Assembly: GCA_019915015.1 (NCBI GenBank)
Contig: JAHBBC010000044.1
Coordinates: forward strand, 141,350-205,349
DNA: 64,000 nucleotides
From: Auriscalpium vulgare
Taxonomy: Eukaryota > Basidiomycota > Agaricomycetes > Russulales > Auriscalpiaceae
Direction of reading: 5' to 3'
Of the stretch, positions 47,007 through 57,068 are shown piece by piece. The notes beneath the pieces are model-generated. The model did not search any database. It was not told the DNA's origin and was given only the letters and a program-made list of their open reading frames with translations. A program made the position numbers and the translations under genes. Numbering within the stretch: the first letter of the stretch is position 1; every line of letters starts with the position of its first letter.

Positions 47007-47545
47007 AAGTCGATCTTGGAACGATATTTCGCGCGCGCGACGTCCATCCGAATCTGATCCTGGTCGGGGAATGGCGTTACGTCCTTGTGCGTGTTGTCGT
47101 TGCGCTTGCGCGCATCGACAACCGTCCGTAGCTTCCCTGACTTCTTTGGTATGCAAAGAAGTGGGGCGGCTTGCGGTACTGTACGCATTTCCCACCACCC
47201 GGCTGCCGTGTATCGCTTGATTTTCTCCATTAACTGGGGTTTGAGCGCATCCGGGCATCGCGGGAGGTGGTAGGATATAACCAGACCCTCATCAATCAGG
47301 TTGATGCGGTGGTTGACTTCGCGAAATGGGGGGAGCTGGAGCGGTACGGGGCACATTATATCCGCCGCCCGTTCCATCCATTTCGCTCGGTTCACGTTTA
47401 TCGTGTTCGCGAGGGGAAGCGGGTCCCTTGGGGTAGCCCCTCCTCTCGTTTTGCGTCCCTGCCCCATCCCATCCCTTGGCACATTCGGTGTCCCGTGTGC
47501 CATCGAGGTAGCGGGTTCCACGTGAGTGGAGCCCGCTTCCTCGAT
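47007..47545 (-). pseudogene. Gypsy Z RT, N-terminal part
   Basis: In frame with gag-protease after a single TGA (47548-47546). About 180 codons include the linker and the RT fingers (PLLCIPKKSGKLRTVVDAR, then SKIDL) up to the family A insertion. The rest of RT lies at 44653. The TGA lies between protease and RT; in Ty3/Gypsy elements a stop or frameshift is more usual between Gag and protease. Confidence 0.85.
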
Positions 47546-50500
47546 TCAATCATGGATGGGGCGCGCGGCATTGACCCGCAGGTCTGCGCGCGCGCGCGGG
47601 CGTGGCCAGTGGCGTCGCGCCCGCTTGCTCTCCTGTTCAGGAGTGAGTGCGGGGAAGGTGTGCTCGCCTACCGTGATCGTATTGTCACGGAAGTTGAGGA
47701 GCACACCGTGCCGCTTGAGAAATGGTACCCCGAGTATAACATCGTAGTGATCGATGTTAGCTATGTCGAGGTAGGTCGGGTAGCGCTGCTTGCCTATCCC
47801 GACCTCGCAGTTGGTTCCATAGTTGATCTTCGACTTGGATCCGACGCAGCCCAGTTGCAGTGTCATTGGCCGCTTCAGCTCGAATATCCCGACCCGGGAT
47901 ACCGTGGCTGCTTCCGGGCTGATGCTGTCTGCGGTGCTGCCGCTGTCGAACAGGGTGTAGAACGTCTCGCCATTGATGACTATGTCACCTGCGAGTACGG
48001 TCTGCCCCTCGTCCGAGCGAGTGGGTTGCTCCGAGTCCGGTACGTTCTTGCGCAGGTTTGCCATGTATACCCAGCGAGGGGTGTCCTCGCTGGTCTTACT
48101 GGCATTTGTTCGCATCGCGAACATCCTGCGTGACGGTCCGGCGTCAGGTCGAGGCAAGGGGGATCTCCTGGACAGTCTGTCTGCAACATTCGGTGTCGAA
48201 TGTTCTGTCTGGGAGCCCTCGGCTGCTGGCTCGGCGGATGCATTGTCCGGTTCATTGCGAGGATACGGTGGAGGAGGCGGAACTTGGTCGTCATCGTTCC
48301 GAGCGCCCTCGTTGCCCCCTCCCCCTGCGGCCGGCTGGCGGAATCGGGCTGGTACCGGCCATGCCGTCTGCCCGTACCCATCCGGCCACAATGGTGCTTG
48401 GGGCGCGCGGCGCTCGAGGCGCTGTACAAGATTGAATGCATTCCGCATCCCAGCGTTGTACGCGCGCTCCATGTCGTCGGTCGCGCGGTTGGCGGGTGCG
48501 AATGCTACTAGCGCGTGTGCAGCATGCGCTAGTGCATCGTTCCACCCCGCGCTGTAGATGTCCGCGCGCACCCTGCTCTGCAGGTCCATGGCAACGAATA
48601 TGCTGTCGTTGCGCTGCATCGCATAGTCGCGATGGTTCACAAACAGCAGGCATACGAAGCACTCCGTCCCATGCACGATCCCGAATACGTGATCGAGCAT
48701 CCAGCGCTGTCGCTGGGGTATAGGCTGGCCGGTTCGCAGACATTCTGCCAATCGGTCTGCCTCGTACCGGATGCGTCGGTGGTCCCGCTGGTTGTACCAC
48801 CAGACCTGGTCGAGGAGGCGGCGCTCGTCTTCGGGCGCCGACTCGAGGATGTGCAGGACGGTTGGGTTTGTCGGCAGGAACAAATCCATGCTCTCCGCAG
48901 GTAGCTGTGCGTTGTCGGGGAGGCGCCCTTGATCCGACGTCGGATCACTCGGCATTTCCCCCCCTGTTATTGCTATGTACTGTACCGTGGCACGTACGTG
49001 CTGTCGGTAAGTATTTGCATACGACGCGGGAATATTGGGGAAGTCCCTGTCTCGCGCGGCACGGGCTTCAGGCGGGCTAATCCAGTACGGCACTTGCACC
49101 GCATCTGCTGGGTTTTGGCCCTCCTGCGATACCGACACTCGCGTGAACAGGTCGTCCACCCATTGCACGCCCGTGTCCCAAGGACCTCGTGGGCGAGGGC
49201 GAGGGTCCTCTTCCACCTCATCGTCCATGGCGATGAGGGGTGGAGGCTCGTCGTCGTCGTCCACCTCCTCGATTACGTCCTCGCGCAGGCGCATAGAGAA
49301 TGTGCGCATGCTTGCGAGTCGCACTGGGGGACCCTCATCATCGTCGTCATCGTCTTCGATGGCGTCGTCGATGAATTCGAAGTCCTCGGCGTACTCGTCT
49401 GGGGACTCGTAGTGTTCCCCAATCGGTAAATCGTCCTCGTCGTCCGCCGCGTCATCTGTTGGTGCCGACGCGTCGGTTCCTCCAGTTTCAGGACCCACAG
49501 GTTCGTCATCCGAGTTGTCGTCGACAACTCGGCTGGCAAACAGTCGTGGTTTTCCGAACTGGGGGCACTTCGGGTCGGTGGAGTAGTGTCCCATTTGCCC
49601 ACATGCGTAGCATTTGACGGGTCGGTCTGCCGCTGGCGGGGCTCGCCCAGTGGCCGCCGTTCCACGGAACGGGGCTCTGTCGCGACTCCCAGTGGTGACC
49701 GCACCGCTCGCTCGCGGGGGCTCCGTCGCCCGCGGTTCAGCGCGCGCAGCTGCCGCCCCGGCCGCCCTATGCCGCTGGGACGGGCGGGGAGTTAGGCGCG
49801 GGGCGGGGCGCGGGGCAGTTGTGGGTGTTCTGCGCTCCGTGACCATGCCGCTGCTCCGACCCGCTGTGCCGGTGCCTTTGCTAGCAGTCTGCTGGCGCTC
49901 GCGATAGGTGGTCATGAGGAGGTTACCCTCCTCCGCCTGGATTGCGGTGGCTAGCAGTGTCTCCATGGTAGTGTACTCGGCGGACATGCCTCTCACTCGG
50001 AGAAGCAAGTCCGCTATGTCCTCTGGGAGGCCGCTGATGAATACACGCCTGAACGTGTATTCATCGGGTCGTTCCACCATTCGAGCGGAACGCTCGCGCA
50101 GCTCGTTGTAGAACCCGGCAACCCCGCGTTTCCTGGAGAATCGCGTGGCCATGAACCGGGTCGCCGCGCCCTGCGCCGATGCAGAGTGGATGAACCGCCC
50201 GTGAAGGGCCACGATTGCGTCCTCAAAGGTCCAGTCGCGGATGAGGCGGATGGGCGATTCAATCTCCTGGGAGTACCATCTGGCGGCCTTGCCGTCCAGC
50301 ATGGATCCCAGTATGGTCACCCGTTCGTCGTCTCGATTGGGACCCGTGACGTGGTTGAGTCTCATCCATCGGAGGATGGCACTCAACCACAGTTCGAATG
50401 CGTCTAGGCTGTCCTGTCCCCCGTACGTGTCGGGGAACATAATTTTGTAGGCTCTCCCGAGTCCGGGGACGTGCACAGTCGCGCGGCCCACGCGGTCTCG

Positions 50501-51634
50501 GATCATGGCGATGAGTCGGTCCAGTACCGCCTCGAGCACAGAGTAGGCTCGGGGTGGGGGGTCGTTCATCCCATGGCCCTGGCCTTGTCCTGGGGGAATC
50601 GGGCGGCGGGCGATTGGGGGAACCGCGCGTTCCCCTTCATCGTCCCACTGCCTCTGATCCAATCTGGGATCGGCAAGGTGCCGCGGCGCGCGATGCGGGG
50701 GTTCTTCACGCCTCGCGTCGTCCCGTTCGGCAATCTGTGGACCAGCCTGATGGCGGGGGGGCGCTTCATCGTCCGCGACGATGGCGCGCTCCCTAGCTTC
50801 GGCGGCAAATCTCTCATTTACCTGAGCCCGTCTCGCGGCGAGGCGATCCGCGGCAGCTCGTCGGTTGGCTTCCTCGGGTGTCTCTGCGCGTTCCGGGGGC
50901 GGCATCGCATTAGTGCGATGCGGCTCCGGGGCTGCCTCAGTTTGCTCGGGCGAATTTCTCCCCGAGTGGTCCTGCGGCTGTTCCGACTCAGCGTAATACT
51001 CTTCCAACGTGTGCAGTGCCGCGTACGCGTCGCGTATGCTTTCCGCTGAGTCCTGCACGGCCATACTAGTGGCCGTAGCATGGGACTGCAGTGTGGCCAG
51101 TAACCGCTCACCGCGCATCAATCGTATGCGTACGTTCCGTGCGAGCTCGGTCGGATCGGCGGCACGCAATTGTGCTAAGTTTTCGCGGTTCTCGTGGCGC
51201 GGTGCAGATGGCCCTGCCATCGGCTGGGACCTTGACGGGCTCCCCAGCCGGGCGTACGGGTTCTGCATGTCGTTGCGCGAGTTGCGGAGGGCGATGATCA
51301 AGTCTTCATCGACTTCCGCAACTTCAGGTTCAGCGTCATCGGGGGCCGTCTGCTCATTATGATCGACGGCCTCGGGTACTTCCCGCGCGCGGGCCTTCCC
51401 TTTTCCCTTCCCTCTGTCAGAGGGCAGGTTGTCGGGAGGTGCCGGCGACAGCGGGGACGACGTGCGGTCTCGCCCTTGCACGTCGTCGGGCGTTCCCTGG
51501 GTGATGCTCGTTGACTCAGGGATCATTGGTTGGGTGTCTGTGACACCCGTTCCGCCTTCGCTCTGCGAAGTCGGGCCGGCGAGTCTCGACGAACGGCGAG
51601 GCTCGCTGGAGGGGGTCTTTTTGGCTGATGCCAT
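47546..51634 (-). CDS. Gypsy Z Gag-protease polyprotein
   Basis: The ATG at 51634, 54 nt after the 5' LTR, opens 1,362 codons. The frame is open further up into the LTR, but MASAKKTPSSEPRRSSRLAG is the first likely start. Residues 1-390 are disordered and charged. A capsid-type Gag domain lies near 400-560 (YGGQDSLDAFELWLSAILRW, MLDGKAARWYSQEIE). A basic region and a zinc knuckle follow near 660-680 (CYACGQMGHYSTDPKC, spacing C-x2-C-x4-H-x6-C). A long acidic segment (EDDDDDDEG) is next. A retropepsin closes the ORF: active site LFDSGSTADS near 1240 and VILGVPFLKRHGV near 1300. The acidic segment between nucleocapsid and protease is unusually long. The protein should form particles and process the polyprotein. 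Confidence 0.88.
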   Translation of the reverse strand: MASAKKTPSSEPRRSSRLAGPTSQSEGGTGVTDTQPMIPESTSITQGTPDDVQGRDRTSSPLSPAPPDNLPSDRGKGKGKARAREVPEAVDHNEQTAPDDAEPEVAEVDEDLIIALRNSRNDMQNPYARLGSPSRSQPMAGPSAPRHENRENLAQLRAADPTELARNVRIRLMRGERLLATLQSHATATSMAVQDSAESIRDAYAALHTLEEYYAESEQPQDHSGRNSPEQTEAAPEPHRTNAMPPPERAETPEEANRRAAADRLAARRAQVNERFAAEARERAIVADDEAPPRHQAGPQIAERDDARREEPPHRAPRHLADPRLDQRQWDDEGERAVPPIARRPIPPGQGQGHGMNDPPPRAYSVLEAVLDRLIAMIRDRVGRATVHVPGLGRAYKIMFPDTYGGQDSLDAFELWLSAILRWMRLNHVTGPNRDDERVTILGSMLDGKAARWYSQEIESPIRLIRDWTFEDAIVALHGRFIHSASAQGAATRFMATRFSRKRGVAGFYNELRERSARMVERPDEYTFRRVFISGLPEDIADLLLRVRGMSAEYTTMETLLATAIQAEEGNLLMTTYRERQQTASKGTGTAGRSSGMVTERRTPTTAPRPAPRLTPRPSQRHRAAGAAAARAEPRATEPPRASGAVTTGSRDRAPFRGTAATGRAPPAADRPVKCYACGQMGHYSTDPKCPQFGKPRLFASRVVDDNSDDEPVGPETGGTDASAPTDDAADDEDDLPIGEHYESPDEYAEDFEFIDDAIEDDDDDDEGPPVRLASMRTFSMRLREDVIEEVDDDDEPPPLIAMDDEVEEDPRPRPRGPWDTGVQWVDDLFTRVSVSQEGQNPADAVQVPYWISPPEARAARDRDFPNIPASYANTYRQHVRATVQYIAITGGEMPSDPTSDQGRLPDNAQLPAESMDLFLPTNPTVLHILESAPEDERRLLDQVWWYNQRDHRRIRYEADRLAECLRTGQPIPQRQRWMLDHVFGIVHGTECFVCLLFVNHRDYAMQRNDSIFVAMDLQSRVRADIYSAGWNDALAHAAHALVAFAPANRATDDMERAYNAGMRNAFNLVQRLERRAPQAPLWPDGYGQTAWPVPARFRQPAAGGGGNEGARNDDDQVPPPPPYPRNEPDNASAEPAAEGSQTEHSTPNVADRLSRRSPLPRPDAGPSRRMFAMRTNASKTSEDTPRWVYMANLRKNVPDSEQPTRSDEGQTVLAGDIVINGETFYTLFDSGSTADSISPEAATVSRVGIFELKRPMTLQLGCVGSKSKINYGTNCEVGIGKQRYPTYLDIANIDHYDVILGVPFLKRHGVLLNFRDNTITVGEHTFPALTPEQESKRARRHWPRPRARADLRVNAARPIHD

Positions 51635-51687
51635 GCTCGGGGGGTCTCTATATTCGCTGTTTTGTATCCGTGTGGGATTCAAAAAAG

Positions 51688-51989
51688 TGTAATGAGAACG
51701 CCCTTGTAGCTTACGGCTCACGCGTAATGAATCAAATCCACGTATAGAGACGTGGGGGGATGGATTCACGAAGGCGTGAGTGGATGTAATATACAAAGGA
51801 GTGCTGCCCGCTCGTCGACGACGAGCGAGCCCTAACTACTGCCATCCACGTGACACTGATCCGTGGTTGATCCGCGATGCGGATCAACCGGTCCATCTCC
51901 CCCGGCCCGAGCTTTACAGGCGCCAGCGCCAGCTCGTGTGTTCAACGTTCGAAGGTCATCGCACTCGTGCGATGACCGTCTACCTTACA
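51688..51989 (-). repeat. 5' LTR of Gypsy Z
   Basis: 302 bp matching 38629-38930 with two differences. It is adjacent to the ATGTG target duplication (51990-51994). Confidence 0.95.
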
Positions 51990-51994
51990 ATGTG

Positions 51995-52928
51995 CTTGCA
52001 CTGCCCTCCTGACAGCGCTGATCACTTGCTCCACATTGTTCTCCACAGCATCGCAGACCTTCTGATATGTTCTATGGACTCTCCCCCATTGTCTGTACCA
52101 TGTGCGACTTGCGCACCATCGTTTGCTTTTGTTCCGACTCGTTTTCCTTTGTTCCGGCTCCATTCTCGATCGGACTCGTACTGTAGCGGTCGAAACACAT
52201 AAATAGCGGTCGCATCCATGCTGCAATACAGATTCGGTTCCCCCCGCACGGTTCAGATCTCATTCGACGCCCATAACGCCTCGTCTCTATCGTATAGTTA
52301 GCTCGAGGCTAGCTCTGTCGCCTTTGCCTTTGCCTTTGTCTTTGTTGTCGTCGTCCCGCACTCAGCTTATCGTTCTCCTCGCTCTCATCTTGTTCCATCG
52401 TCGTCCCATTAGCCGTTGCCCTCGCACTTCGTCGCTCCGACCGTCTTGCGACATCGGAGATCGCAGTTGCGTTCCGCTCGTCCCGCAGCAATCGCAACAT
52501 CGATTGGCGTGCTCGCACCACTCATTCCTATCTTCCGACCACCGCCCCCGCTCCTCCGACCGTCCACACGCCTCTGCGTCGTTGCCTGCACGACTCATCG
52601 TCGCTCCGACCGTCTTGCAACCTCGGAGATTGCAGTCTTGACTCTGTCGTCTCGCAGCGGTCGCAGCCTCGATCGCACCACTCGCACCACTTGTCCACAC
52701 ATTCCGACCATCGCATCTGCGCCTCCGACCCCTCATTGACGATTCTCCGACCGATCACGCATTCCGACCGGCGCATCCGATCGCACACCTCCCCACACCC
52801 GTCGGAGACGCACTCCGATTGTCTTCGGGACCCTGACGCTCACTCGCACACATCACGGTACCCTCACCAGCGCTCTAGGGATCTGGTATCTGACACATTA
52901 CCACCCTACTACCTGTGGGTGCCCATCA
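51995..52928 (+). repeat. 3' LTR of element Y, right half
   Basis: 934 bp continuing from 38628; ends GTGGGTGCCCATCA, followed by the ACGT target duplication (52929-52932) in W pol. Confidence 0.95.
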
Positions 52929-52932
52929 ACGT

Positions 52933-54419
52933 GTGCGCGTTTGGCGAATGAATCGATGAATATGCGACAAACTCCGATGGTTCCTAGGAATGCGCGAACG
53001 TCTGAGAGGTCTTTACAAGGGCCCCAGTTGCGGATCACTGAGACGGTCGAGTCGTCGGGGCAACGTCCTTCTGGTGTGCATCGATGTCCTAGAACGGTGA
53101 ACTCGCGGCTGATGAGGATCGACTTGGTTCCAGAGAACGTTCCTCCAGAGTACTTCATGCGCTGCAATATGCGATTGACATTCTGGAAATGCTCCCAGAC
53201 AAATCGGCGAATCCCTGCGTTCTCGGGGATAGCTTCTGCAATGCCATTTTCGTCGGGGTACTCGGTCGGAGGTCCTTTGAGTGGTACGTCGTCGATGTAG
53301 GGGACTGTAATCGCTGGAATCTCGGGCTGCAGAATATGCGTGACATCGTCGTGGAAAATAGGCACTGAGTTTGTCCAACCCATCGGAAGGGTGACAAGTC
53401 GTTGGGCTCCAAAGGGCGTCTGGAACGTCGTGAAATCTCGAGAGCGTTCGTCGATAAGTCGCTCGTCGTATCCGACGTATGAATCAAGTATTCCTCTGCA
53501 TGCGCGACCACCAAACTGTTCGGCGAGATGCTCCGGCGTCGGGGGGACTCCAGAGTGCGCGATTGTGACGGCGTTGAGAGGCTCGAGACTGTGTACGATT
53601 CGCAGCGACTTTCCGTCTTTCTTTGCGACACAAAACCAGCGAGAGCGATAGGATGAGTTCGAAGGCTTGTAGGTGCCCGCATCCATCTTGCGACGAATGA
53701 GTGCACAGACTTCCTTGTAAATGCCAGGTGGAATCGGAATATTTCGCTGTACCCAGGGTGTATGCGGTACGACAGGGATCTGCACAGGTTGAAAGAATTC
53801 TTGCTTGAAGCTGCCTCGCTCAGTGTCGTCCCAGGCAAATGCGTCATTGTGCACCGAGATGATATGATGAAGGAGGTCGCGTTCAGCTGGCTGTAGGAAC
53901 GCATAGCACTCTTGGTGATCGACAGTGTCTTTGCGTTCTTGTGTGTAGCGTCCTGTGGGAGTAAACGGCGTCGGATGCGTCTGGAGATAAGGTAGCGATG
54001 CGAGCGGGTCTCCTTTGATGTCTCAGATGATGCGAAATTCTTCTGCGACTGAACCTAGGATTGGCTTGACCTTCTGCGAGACAGGTTTGTACTTGCGCTT
54101 GGCGAACGTGGAGCGAGTTGGGAGGTCGGGGGTCTCGGGCGCGAACTCAGGCGAAGTGTGCGAACAAATATTTGGCTTAGAAGCGGTAGGGAACGTCGGG
54201 CGAGTTGCTGCGATAGTCGGGGCGGAATTGGGAGATAACAGAGTGAAAGAGGAAGGCATAGCATGATCGGGGAGTAAAGAGCGAACATCGGAAGCGGTCA
54301 AATAGGCGAATTGAAGCGAAGACTCGTCCGCCGAGTCGAGTGTGGTATATGCGATAGCGCGGACATTTTGATTGTCGCCTTCTAGAATGAGGACGACTTC
54401 TTCTCCGTCGGCGAGATGT
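52933..54419 (-). pseudogene. Gypsy W reverse transcriptase (truncated)
   Basis: RT motifs on the minus strand: KPSNSSYRSRWFCVAKKDGK, LRIVHSLEPLNAVT, ILDSYVGYDERLID, TTFQTPFGAQRLVTLPMGWT and the catalytic box VPYIDDVPLKGP. The thumb (FTVLGHRCTPEGRCPDDSTV) leads to FIDSFAKRAH, where element Y interrupts. The upstream linker contains TGA at 54024-54022, where CGA would fit, and changes frame near 54430 relative to the protease. RNase H and integrase are absent. Confidence 0.82.
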
Positions 54420-55088
54420 TCAAGCAGTGAATATTGTCTCAGCGGGGACTCGAAATCGATGCTTCCCTCGGGCGAACGTAGGCACGGTCGTCACGCTCGT
54501 CGAGTTTGGGCAACGCAAGGTAATCGTCTGATCTTCATTCTTGAAGTTGCGCACGATGCTCTCTGTCAACGCGTCGAATGGGCGACCAAGTAGGATGTCA
54601 TAGGCGACGTTGCGGATGACATGTATCTGCAAATAGACGGTGATGTTCGCTATTTTGACTGGGACGTTGCGTGCTAAACCAAGCGAGCTGTCGAAATGTG
54701 TATTGGCACTTTGAACGTGAATGCGAATCGAGGGGTCGTAGGCGAGACCGAGATGATGGCAAATTTCCTCAGACATAGATATGATCTGCGAGCCTGGGTC
54801 CGGCAAACATTCGAATGTATCCTTGTTGTCGATGATCGCGTCGATCGAGCGAAGCGCTGCCGATTCTCGGGCAACTGTGAGGGTCTTTGGCTCCTCCTCA
54901 GGCGAGAGATCCATTAGATATGATTCGTACGGGTCGTCGAGGACTAAAACACCAGGCGGAGGGTTGCTGCGATCGGGTGCGATGACGCGAGGAGCGGGGA
55001 CAAAGTTGGCAAAGGTCCTGGCTTCAGCTTCTGCGATAGCTGCCTCCGGCGAGACGACAGCTTCTGCGACTTCGTCGAAAGTGGACAT
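54420..55088 (-). pseudogene. Gypsy W protease region
   Basis: 222 codons from ATG 55088. A retropepsin-like active site reads CLPDPGSQIISMS near residue 95 (DPG rather than DSG/DTG), with the partner motif YDILLGRPFD near 170. The frame overlaps the gag frame in +1 register with no stop in the overlap, so it could be reached by +1 frameshifting or reinitiation. A frame change near 54430 detaches it from RT. Confidence 0.7.
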
Positions 55089-55104
55089 AGTGTACGTGAC
55101 TTTC

Positions 55105-56607
55105 TCATTTGCTGATTGGCGAGGTGTTACGACGTCGCGGTACTTGGCCGCGAACCTCTGGCGAAAGCGATAGGAGCTCCTCGGGTGTGAGCGTAATCGA
55201 ACTGGCTTTCATCGAGCGGGCGAAGACGTTGTCTGCAATCTCTGCCTTGTGTACCGGCGCGTTTGTCTTGTATGCACCGTCGCGAGCGTTCGCCTGTGGT
55301 CTAGGTGGGTCGGCTGGGACGAAACGAGGCTTGACTGGGGCTGTGGTAGCGTCGCGCGCTTCAGCGAAAGGGTGCACTGGTGCTTGGGGAACTTGCGGCG
55401 TATGGCTCGTGGCTGGAGCGCGAACGTCTCGGGTGGAAGCTGCTGGGTTATGCGCAGGCTTTGCGGCCGCAGGTCGACAAGAGGGCACTTCAACGCCGTC
55501 GAAGACCAGCTTGTACGACTCGCGTGAGCCTCGCAGTGCAGACAGCTCAGCTTCGAGAGCTGCGATACGATCGTCGGTGGACAGCGTAAACGTCGATAGC
55601 GGTTCGATTGCGATCATCATCTGCGCTTGGGCGCGCTGGCCTGGGTTTCGCCTGTGCCATTCCATAACACGTTCGCGAAGATAGCTGCCGACAATCGAGG
55701 TCGGAACGAAGGCACCACTGGCTAGGATAACGCGTCCTTCGTGGTTGCGCTTGACATACCCTGTGCGAATGTCTTCGTCGACGGTGAGGCATTGCACTAT
55801 ACGATGCTCGGCGATGCCACAGTAATGGCAGCGATTGTCTCGACGAGGAGCGTCGGCGGGCGCGGGCGAATTCGTGGTGGATGTCGCTGGAGCGATAGCG
55901 TTCGCCTGAATCGCTTGCGTGAGCGATCGGACAAGCGTAGCGAGTAGCTCCTCGGTCTTGATTGCTGGAGCGGACGCTAGCGACGAACTGGCGATGCTGG
56001 TTGAGTCGGTGTGCACGGACGGTGCTGCTGTGTCATGGAGAACATAATTGGCTGCGTCCTTAACGTCTGCGACGAGATACGGGTCCTCAGGCTCGTGATC
56101 TGGTTTCTTGATCTGCAAGCAAGCGTGGACGAACTTCCAGAGCTCAGGTGGGAATGCACGAACGAACTCGCGCTGCTGCTGCAGGTCGGAGAGTCGGCGA
56201 TGGCGGATGAGATAGCTGGAGATGGCTAGGAAGTCTCGATGGAACGCAGCAAACTCTTCGATTGTCGCGATGCCTCTCCGATGGCGGTCAGCGACCAAGC
56301 GCTCGAGATCGGCGACAGAGTACGCTTTGTCTTCACTAGCACCTGGGTAGAGCTTTGCGACGGCTTCCTTGAAGTCCTTGTACATCTTGGTCGCGTCGGT
56401 GAACTCGGGCATAGCGTCGAAAAGGTCGGCGACTTTGATCGGGACATAGCTCTGCGCCCATTGCTTCTTTGCTTCACCATCGGCGACGGCACAACGCAGG
56501 AACAAGATCTCGAGGTCGGCGAAAAATCGCCTAATTGATCGGGGCTGCTCAGGCGTAAACGTTGGAGCGGTACGATCACCACGGGCGGGCATAGCGGGAG
56601 TAGCCAT
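55105..56607 (-). CDS. Gypsy W Gag with zinc knuckle
   Basis: From the ATG at 56607 (MATPAMPARGDRTAP) there are 500 codons; the frame is open upstream to the primer-binding site without another clear ATG. A Gag helical domain spans about residues 5-200 (RSIRRFFADLEILF, YVPIKVADLFDAMPEF, LYPGASEDKAYSVADLERL), a CCHC zinc knuckle CHYCGIAEHRIVQC lies near residue 260, and a Pro/Ala-rich C-terminus follows. It ends with TGA 17 nt before the protease ATG. The frame has no lesion. It is closely related in layout to the Y gag, which lacks the zinc knuckle. Confidence 0.85.
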   Translation of the reverse strand: MATPAMPARGDRTAPTFTPEQPRSIRRFFADLEILFLRCAVADGEAKKQWAQSYVPIKVADLFDAMPEFTDATKMYKDFKEAVAKLYPGASEDKAYSVADLERLVADRHRRGIATIEEFAAFHRDFLAISSYLIRHRRLSDLQQQREFVRAFPPELWKFVHACLQIKKPDHEPEDPYLVADVKDAANYVLHDTAAPSVHTDSTSIASSSLASAPAIKTEELLATLVRSLTQAIQANAIAPATSTTNSPAPADAPRRDNRCHYCGIAEHRIVQCLTVDEDIRTGYVKRNHEGRVILASGAFVPTSIVGSYLRERVMEWHRRNPGQRAQAQMMIAIEPLSTFTLSTDDRIAALEAELSALRGSRESYKLVFDGVEVPSCRPAAAKPAHNPAASTRDVRAPATSHTPQVPQAPVHPFAEARDATTAPVKPRFVPADPPRPQANARDGAYKTNAPVHKAEIADNVFARSMKASSITLTPEELLSLSPEVRGQVPRRRNTSPISK

Positions 56608-57050
56608 GATGCGACGAGGTAGGGGATGGACTGGAGTGGGTAGGGCAGTTGTAGGGAGTGGATTGACGATAGACGATGTCGGACGTGATGCAAGGCAATC
56701 GGTGAGATTACGGGGTGGCAATAACGGCTGTGGCGATGGCGACGGGGGTGTGCGATCGGGTGTGCGACGCGATTGCGAGCGATGCAAAGGCGATGGTGTA
56801 GCGTCTCCAGGGAACGGCGAAAGGTCTCCTAAAATTTGCTGAACCTCGCTGTCGCTGTGTGAGATGTCGGAGAGGTTGTTGTGTGTTGCAAAAGGGCTGG
56901 GAACGGAGGAAAAGAGCTCTCCTGGACTGGGGGGCCAAACGACGAACGATTCACGTAGCTCCTCTGCGAGCGACGAGACGCGAGTCGGATAGCGATGCTG
57001 ACGAGAGGGAGGAGTCGAGGATGAGCGTCCTGGAAGAATTCTGGTAGTGC

Positions 57051-57068
57051 CCCTCGCGGTGGGCTCCA
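57051..57068 (-). promoter_or_regulatory. Primer-binding site of Gypsy W
   Basis: TGGAGCCCACCGCGAGGG on the minus strand, 4 bases after the CATCA end of the LTR. Identical to the site of element Y at 35268-35285. Confidence 0.75.

Larger units (their letters stand above)
38629..51989 (-). mobile_element. Gypsy Z, chromovirus-type Ty3/Gypsy element
   Basis: Flanked by 302-bp LTRs with two visible differences (one G/A, one A/C) and by the 5-bp target duplication ATGTG (38624-38628 and 51990-51994). On the minus strand: gag-protease (51634-47546), RT, RNase H, integrase and chromodomain (47545-41775, interrupted by family A), then an extra large ORF (41630-39066), then a polypurine tract (CCAGGGGGAGGG) and the 3' LTR. 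LTR similarity suggests recent insertion. No TGG primer-binding site follows the 5' LTR; the sequence there is CTTTTTTGAATCCCACACGG. Confidence 0.95.
29767..52928 (+). mobile_element. Element Y, non-autonomous LTR retroelement (with nested insertions)
   Basis: LTRs of 1,687 bp start TGATACGCC and end GTGGGTGCCCATCA. The 5' LTR is 29767-30410 plus 34221-35263; the 3' LTR is 37876-38628 plus 51995-52928. ACGT flanks both sides. The internal 2.6 kb (35264-37875) holds a primer-binding site, a Gag-like frame and a second frame, but no protease, RT or integrase. The LTR pair differs at about seven positions that I noticed. Foreign insertions: a composite at 30411-34220 and Gypsy Z at 38629-51989. 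Confidence 0.92.

Noticed and set aside
47267..48133. Plus-strand ORFs of 200-290 codons opposite Gypsy Z gag-pol
   Set aside because: Antisense shadows; arginine- and cysteine-rich composition mirrors the real frame.
51735..51796. Upstream start of Gypsy Z gag inside the LTR
   Set aside because: The frame is open there, but the ATG at 51634 lies just after the LTR and begins a plausible Gag N-terminus.
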